From Numida meleagris (Eukaryota > Chordata > Aves > Galliformes > Numididae), in NCBI RefSeq assembly GCF_002078875.1, contig NC_034414.1, positions 9,374,495 to 9,438,494 of the forward strand: DNA of 64,000 nucleotides, read 5' to 3'. Position numbers and translations under genes: made by a program. This document shows, piece after piece, positions 57,497-64,000 of the stretch (the first letter of the stretch is position 1; the number at the start of each line of letters is the position of its first letter). Under the pieces are notes generated by a model. It did not search any database. It was not told where the DNA came from and worked only from the letters and a program-made list of their open reading frames with translations.

Positions 57497-60400
57497 AAAT
57501 ATATGCTTATATATATCTGAAATCCTCCAAACAGGGAAAACCATACGCTCTAATACACTAAGTTCTTAACACTCAGAAACACGGAGCCAAGGGGGGAAGG
57601 ATTTCTCATGAAGCCCTCAAGAAGCTGCCTGTTAGAGGGCTCCTGTAACTAACGCTGTATTCCTTCCCCCACTAACGTTCACATTACCAGACATCTTCTT
57701 CTGAGTGCTGTCACCTGTTTTGGAGAAAAGATGCCATGCTAAAAGAGAAGTTTTTATGTAAGCTCTTTATGACAGCTGAAAACAGGAGTCTCGGCTGAAA
57801 ATCGGGAATGGAGCAACTAGGAAGCAGCAGGTGGGATGGAGGCAACTGAAAGAAAAGCAGACACTGGTAGAGGGCATGGTGCCATGCAGCAGAAATTGGG
57901 TTTGGAGGAGTGGGAAGTCAGGCAGCTGAAGACAGCATGAGGAGACCAAGACCCTACGTAGCCGAGAATGTGGCAAATAACAGCCGGAAAACAAAAACTG
58001 GAATTTGGCATTGACAGAATTACAATAAGATTGTATCGTTGGGCAAAGAAACAGAACTGTAGTGGCAGCAGCAGAAATTCCTAAGAGAGGAAAATAAAAA
58101 AGGATGACGCTTAAGGCATCAGTAACGTGAAAGGGAATGAAGTCTTTAACAGCAGCCAAGGAGAAAAAGTTAGGGTTACAAAACGCAAGGAGAGAGAAGA
58201 CAGACTGAGCAGTGCCAAGGGAAAGAACCGTGAAAGACAGACAGGAAAAAGGCTGCTCCAGACATGAGGTAACCCTGTGATTGCTCACCCTCGCCGCACA
58301 GACAGCACTGAGAAGTTTGAAATAACATCCATCTATTTGATTTAAAAATAAACGTCACTTTTATTTTTAATACACTTCTAATGATGTGCAAAACCACTGT
58401 AATTTCATAACACTTATAAAAGCAGCAGACGATAGCCAACCTAGAAAAGCGAAGCAGCAAACAACACAACCCCATACCTGTTAATATCTCGTTAAGGAAT
58501 TTTAGGAAACTGCATCCCTCTGTTTGATAAAGCTGGATCCCAAGCTCAGTTCTGGATGCACTAGGGCCCTTAAGAACTGATACGACTGCCAGTATCAGCG
58601 CAGTCATTTCCCCAGAGGAGTCTGATTAATAAGCGTTTGTGAAAAACCAAAATTACTACCTATGATTAGCGTTCTGGTTCAATGCACTTGAACTGATAAC
58701 TAACAAGCACTGCAGCCTGCTGGACCTCAGGGCAAAAACCGGTGGGTCTGGATTGAAAAACAGAGCTGCCCAGAAACGCTGTGCGTTAGGGGGCTGAGGG
58801 TTAGCTCACTAGCTGCATGAAGGCATCGGGCAGTGCTAAGGTCAGAAATACAGACGTGGCAAAATGAAGGCTCTCACAAACCTTCCTTCTGTTCCCAGCT
58901 GTACCAGTATGACAGTCCTTCCCAGTATTACTCTGGAAATCTGGAGGGTCAGAAATCACATCTAGATCCTGTTCACGCTTTGCTCAAGAGATGAGACATG
59001 GATTTCTTTCTCCTTCAACAGCTTTTGCCTCTTTCAGCGTAGTACTGTTGCACCGAAACGTTGATTTCATGCTATAATTGGTCAGCTTGATTTTTATAAC
59101 ATATAAGAAAAGCTACTTGATGTCAGGCATTTCTTAATTTCTTGGTGCTTTGTACTATCATCTTTGCTTCCTGTATTTTTTTCCTGTTCTCACAAAGGGA
59201 ACCGGGAAATAATTAAGCAGCCATTTCCACATTAAATCAATCACCCACCGTACAGGATGGAAACAAGGCTGAAACAAAGAACAAAACCTCTGCTGAAGAC
59301 ACTGCTAACAGCTGGATTCAGCCAGTCTGCCCACTAAAGAGGTGTAAGACACGCAGTTTAATAGCAAACTATACCAGTGTTTTCTAGACGGCAGGAAGCA
59401 TTCCACCCCCGGCCGAGAAGAACCTAATCCATCCCGACAGCAGTGCCAAGTGCATGAGCACGATGCCTGCGCTCTGCATGGCAGCACCGCTAAGCCACAG
59501 AGACGCGTGTCGCCCAGAGCAAAGGCTCACAGTCCCACCCGAGGCTCCGCTTCACTCTTTTTGCAGTACTTCAACCCCCCCTGTTCCACCAGAGATGCGC
59601 TGTCTCAACGGTAATGCAGCTCTTGAAAGAAGACTCATTCACCGCCAGAATTTAATCCCTTCACAAACAACGCGTGCACACAATTCTACCACTGCCGTAA
59701 CAACGCACAGCTCCACGTGAGCAGTAAGAACACATAACTTTGTGTAATTCGTTCACGTTCCGGCAGTTCTTTTCCTGTCACTGTGCGGTCAGTTCTGAGT
59801 GCTTGCTTCGTCTGCTGCCTGAACACATCAGAAAAGAAATGACCGGTTAGTCAGAGTGGGTCGGAGTCTTTCCACCAGCCTACCCAGCGGCAGCAGTGAC
59901 ACAACACTCAACGCATGCGGCAGCTGTGGGACAAACAGCTCCCCTGCAGAAAGAAGTGCAACACTCCCACCTCCCTGGAGTGGCAGCACTACATCGCAGC
60001 TCTGCCGTGGGTAACCCCCAGTGACCAGCGCGGCTGCAGGCTCTGGCTCAGACCAGAGTCTGTATCAAACAGCAAACTAAATGTCACTGAAAGCACCGCT
60101 GCATTGGGACAGTAATGACGTGCGTGTTCAGAAACTAAGTTAGGCCTAGAGTCAGGAAAGCTTGTTGGTCACCATCCACTCAAATCCTCCAAACCTGCTG
60201 AGACTGCTACCAAAATGAGGAATTTTGATGGGGGTATGTGGATGTGAGTTAATTAGTAACAGCTGCAGATGTACCAGCGTTAGCCATGACACATTAGCTG
60301 CAGTTTCGATCGATGTTTGTGGAGCAGGAACTCCCTCTGACTCCTCACTCCATCCTCAGGAGAATACCTACGCGCATTTCTATTTACAGAAACCTGCATC

Positions 60401-61261
60401 TCAGAATGGAATTCTCAACTTCAGAAGAAAACCCATCCGTTAGGATCGTGATCCACTTTACGGACCTGGAAGTGTCCTTCAGCCTTTCAGGAGCCCTTGT
60501 GGCACAAGGACAGGTTACCCATGTCACGTGTCTTTATCAGGCTCACCTATTTTCTTGGAGAACAGAAGAGGAGAAAAACTGACCACCTGTTGGTGTGGAA
60601 AGCAGAAAGCACGCTGTCGAGCTGGAGAAAAATGGAAGCAAGGTGACAATCCAGGAAGAAAAGCCAATGGCAAACACAAGTTAGCTGGGATGCTATGGTA
60701 TCTACATACACGCGTCGGAGGCAGCAGCTAAAGATGGTGTGAGAAGCAGAAATCAGGGGTGATCAAGGAAGAGGGCAAGAGTCACAATGCAGAGAGCAAA
60801 AGAGTAACAAAATCACCAAACTACAATACTAAACATCGGTTCTGCCTCTTGACTATTTGTATTCTGTCCATTGCAACACCTGAAACTTAAAGAATTTCTC
60901 AGATTATCAGGAATGTGCCTTTTGCTGTGTGTGAAAACTCACCCACATTTAGCTGAGCCCTATCACTTGGAAAACAGTTTGACACGTGCCAACTGAAGAA
61001 TCCTCAAAAACTTAATGACAGCATTTCTTAAAGACTCCACCCTTGGGGAGCACGTATTAACCCAAAACTCTAAGGTGATGGCTTACATGCGACAGCAAGG
61101 AATGATCAATAACCTGAACTCTAATGGAATTCCGATTGCGCTGTAAAGGAAGAAAAACAGCTCAAAGCTGTCTTCATTATAGCTTTATTTTAAAACAAAA
61201 GCTCACACATTTTAAAAGGCGATTACACTAAGTCTGTAACAACACTCCAAAGTTAGTAAAT

Positions 61262-62101
61262 GCTAACTTTTGCCATCCAAAGGGACCTGGACAGGCTCGA
61301 AAAGCAGGCCTGCAAGAACCTAATGAGGTTTAACAAGGCCAAATGCAAGGCGATGCACCTGGGTCGAGGCAAACCCAGATATGATTACAGACTGGGAGAA
61401 GAACACCTTGAGAGCAGCCCTGCAGAAGAGGACTTAGGGGTGCCAATGGACAAAAAAACTGAACATGACCCAGCAGTGTGCTCCTGCAGCCCAGAAGGCC
61501 AATAGTATCCTGGGCTGCATCAACAGAGGGGTGGCAGCAGGGAGAGGGAGAGGATTGTCCCCCTCCGCTCTACCGTTGTGAGGCCCTATCTGGAGTATTG
61601 TGCCCAAGCCTGGTGCCCCCCAGCACAGGATACAGAGTTGATGGAATGGGTCCAGAGGAGGGCCACAAAGATGGTCAAAGGGCTGGAGCACCTCTCCTGT
61701 GAAGAAAGGTTGCCAAGGAGTTGGGCTTGTTTAGCTTGAAGAAGGGAAGGCTCCGGGGAGACCTCACTGCAGCCTTCCAGTACTTGCAGGGAGCTTACAA
61801 GCAGGAGGGGGACCAACTTTTTACATGGTCTGGCAGTGACAGGACAGATGGAAATGGCATTAAACTAAAAGAGGGGAGATTTAGGTTAGATGTTAGGAAG
61901 GAGATCATTACTTAAGAGGGTGGTGAGGCACTGGCACAGGCTCCCCAGAGAAGCTGTGGATACCCCATCCCTGGAGGTGCTCAAGGCCAGGCTGGATGGG
62001 ATCCTGGGCAGCCTCATCTAGTGGGTGGCAGACTCTCCCATAGCAGGGGGTTGGAACTTGATAATCTTTATGGTCCCTCCAACCTAACCTGTTCTATGAT
62101 T
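61262..62101 (+). mobile_element. CR1 LINE, 5'-truncated, about 840 bases
   Basis: This is a well-preserved CR1 3' part. It has the end of the reverse-transcriptase ORF in broken frames ('gggacctggacaggct', 'aatgaggtttaacaaggcc', 'cctatctggagtattgtg') and then the 3'UTR-like end with 'ctggaggtgctcaaggccag', 'ctagtgggtggcagactc' and 'ccaacctaacctgttctatg'. Frameshifts and stops make it inactive. It is clearly younger than the other two CR1 copies in the window. Confidence 0.93.
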
Positions 62102-63589
62102 AAGTGGACCTTACCTTGGACATATTTGCTCATTTCAACAGGGACATCTACTTACAAAGATGTGAAAAGGACACCAGGAAAGCCACTCATTTCAGAAGTA
62201 TTCTCCCAGGCCAAAGCAGCAGTGCAGAACCCGTTCTGATCGGCGTCCATTAGCTCCTCTCAGTGAGGACCTCCCACAGCACAGCTCTGCAGATTTGGGC
62301 AGCCAAGGGATCAGCTCATGGCAGGTGCTGCACTGCTCCCACTATGTGGGGTCACTGATCCACCATCCCATCCTTCTGCACACCAGTAAGTTCTTTAGGA
62401 TGAGTCAGGACAAGTAGCTTTTTCAGGAAATGACATAAGCTTGAGCACTACCTGTAATCTGCCATCCCAAATCCTCAAACGCAGGTGATGTGCATTATGG
62501 GGGTACATTCCAACCCCTTTCAGTATTTGCTGATAACTAGTGCAAACAAAAATAGGCAGAGGGTCCTCAAAAACAGGCAGAATGTCTGATGAATCACTGT
62601 TGTTTCCGGATACCATTCTCAGACATTCGTTAAACTCACTCTGGCCAAGTATCTATACAGACACACACAGATCAGTATACATACACACCATGTTTTAAGG
62701 AAAGCCCAGTACAGATGGCACCCAGGAGGAGGCCCTGACAGCACTGGAGGTAGTGGAGGCCCTCAGCCTGGCTGTACTATGTGTGCCCACTGCAGGTGCG
62801 GAGCCAGCAGTGGCAGCTCATGGCCTCGTAGCTCAGCTGGGAGCCAGCACTGCAGCACCACCTGCACCATGCCTGTGCTCCTGCCAGCTCCACCCCCTGG
62901 GCAGCTTGACCTGCTGAACCTGAGATGGTCCAGAGATAAACACAAATTTACAAAGCTAATTCTGGCACTCACTGCTGGGGAATATTCATTGCTATTATCT
63001 CCTTTGAGGGAAGGGAGTCCCAGCATGATGCCCAAGCACAGACATTGCATGATGACGCAGGGTGAACTAAGTGATGCTCTGGCTAAGGACATTTTCAGCC
63101 CGGCAGAGGCATTTGCTTTACTTGAGCCACATAGCGTACGGCAGAACGACTCTTCTACAAGCAGGATACAGGGAATGAAACATTATTTCATTATTTTGTT
63201 GAGAATAGTTTATGTAAATTATGTAATCAATTTGGAATACGTTTCCGAAAAACCATTTCAACATTTATCCCACACAGCCCAATTAAGCTGCCATCTGGTA
63301 CCAACACAGCCATGTGCTATTTGAGGGCACATCCCTGAGTTCCATCTTCCACAGCAATTCAGACGGGAAGCTCCGGGCCTACTTACACCGCGAAGGCTCA
63401 GACACAACCCACGAAATACAAAGACAAAAGCCACAGCAACGTGGTTCTGTTGCATTCCATCGTTCCAAAATTGCACGGTGAGGGCACTTACACAGAGGTA
63501 AAATGCATCGTGTAGGTATGTGTGCTCTTACAGAAGCATTAGGTAAGGACATGCCACTTCTCAGGTACCGTCACCTGAAACGTGGCCAA

Positions 63590-64000
63590 CAGACCGGCAC
63601 GCAGGGCTGCGAGGCCTGGAAGGTGGACAGCACCGGGGCAGGATGCTGAGAACCGGCATGCCTAGGAAGGTCGCGAGCCGAGCTCCTGTCGCGGGCAGCA
63701 GGACATGGCTCCTAAAGGGACAGGCCGCACGTAACCGACGGTGCAGCGCTGTGGCGGCTCAGAGGGCCGAGACACGGGGCCGAGGCACGGCGCTGCTCCC
63801 TCCGGGCGCCGAGGCACCGCGCCGCGAAAATAAAGGCGCCGCGTGAAGGAACACCAAACCTCTCCCAGCCTGCCGAACCGCACTCGAGCACGGGGAGGCC
63901 CCGCTGCGAACGGCCCGGCCCCGGCCCAGGCCCCCTCCCTCGCTCTCCCGCTCTCCCTCCCTCCGGCCGGCAGCCCCCGCCCGTGACGCAGCGGCCAACG
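63590..64000 (-). promoter_or_regulatory. ZNF143 CpG-island promoter (probable, reaches the right edge)
   Basis: CpG density rises sharply from about 63,590 to the window end, the only such island upstream of the ZNF143 ATG exon. A CRE-like GTGACGCA lies at 63982-63989. Open frames here (for example 63759-63998 on the minus strand) are GC-rich chance frames. I could not fix a first-exon donor; CAG|GTGACG near 63,573 and TGT|GTAAGT near 63,488 are weak candidates. Confidence 0.6.

Larger units (their letters stand above)
53120..63590 (-). other. ZNF143 first intron region (non-coding, about 10.5 kb)
   Basis: The ATG exon begins with an acceptor, and the nearest CpG-island promoter upstream is at about 63.6-64.0 kb, so this stretch is most likely one intron or several with small 5'UTR exons. 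It contains a solo LTR (53,400-53,946), a (TA)n tract, CR1 copies at 56,325-56,495 and 61,262-62,101, and long stretches with nothing recognisable (54.0-56.3, 56.5-61.2 and 62.1-63.5 kb). No coding exon is supported. Confidence 0.65.

Noticed and set aside
57767..58288. A 173-codon minus-strand frame
   Set aside because: It is due to purine/pyrimidine strand bias; it is hydrophobic and Cys/Phe/Leu-rich without any domain. Kept only as a composition finding.
61260..61816. Open frames on both strands around 61.3-61.8 kb
   Set aside because: They are pieces of the CR1 reverse-transcriptase ORF and its complement, broken by stops, not host genes.
63759..63998. A 79-codon minus-strand frame at the right edge as a possible N-terminus of ZNF143
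   Set aside because: The ZNF143 start is well supported at 53112, and the frame is GC-island sequence likely to be 5'UTR or promoter.

Overview
This is vertebrate, almost certainly bird, nuclear DNA. Coding sequence is split into short exons with GT-AG introns. The interspersed repeats are CR1 LINE copies and one avian-type endogenous retrovirus LTR. Introns are compact, some only 70-90 bases. I cannot name the species from sequence alone. No prokaryotic, CRISPR or operon-like content is present.

Three genes lie head-to-tail on the minus strand, so transcription runs from high to low coordinates. ZNF143 comes first: a CpG-island promoter at about 63.6-64.0 kb, 15 coding exons from 53,112 down to 31,002, 637 codons plus stop by my joins. 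WEE1 is next: a CpG-island promoter at about 21.7-22.3 kb, 11 exons from 21,716 down to 14,639, 644 codons plus stop. SWAP70 is last: a CpG-island promoter at about 8.4-8.7 kb, with only the first two coding exons (8406-8308 and 2380-2240) inside the window before it runs off the left edge. As I recall, the order ZNF143-WEE1-SWAP70 on one strand is the same as on human chromosome 11p15.

Layout: 1-8,406 is the 5' part of SWAP70, mostly introns. From about 8.7 to 13.4 kb is intergenic. From about 13.4 to 22.3 kb is WEE1 with its 3'UTR and promoter. From about 22.4 to 30.3 kb is intergenic with no recognisable gene. From about 30.3 to 64.0 kb is ZNF143, including a first intron of roughly 10.5 kb. 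That intron holds a solo LTR, two CR1 fragments and unexplained sequence. A third, 1.6 kb CR1 lies in the intron between coding exons 6 and 7.

The genes are functionally distinct. ZNF143 is a seven-zinc-finger promoter-binding activator, WEE1 is the nuclear kinase that holds CDK1 inactive, and SWAP70 is an EF-hand/PH-domain actin and Rac-pathway protein. I see no shared pathway beyond conserved neighbourhood. The most useful oddities are a GC (not GT) donor on SWAP70 exon 1, an LTR with a perfect CRE just upstream of the ZNF143 start-codon exon, a hairpin over a CHR-like site in the WEE1 promoter, phase-symmetric repeat exons in ZNF143, and a candidate poison exon in ZNF143. I found no sign of a wholly new biological system.
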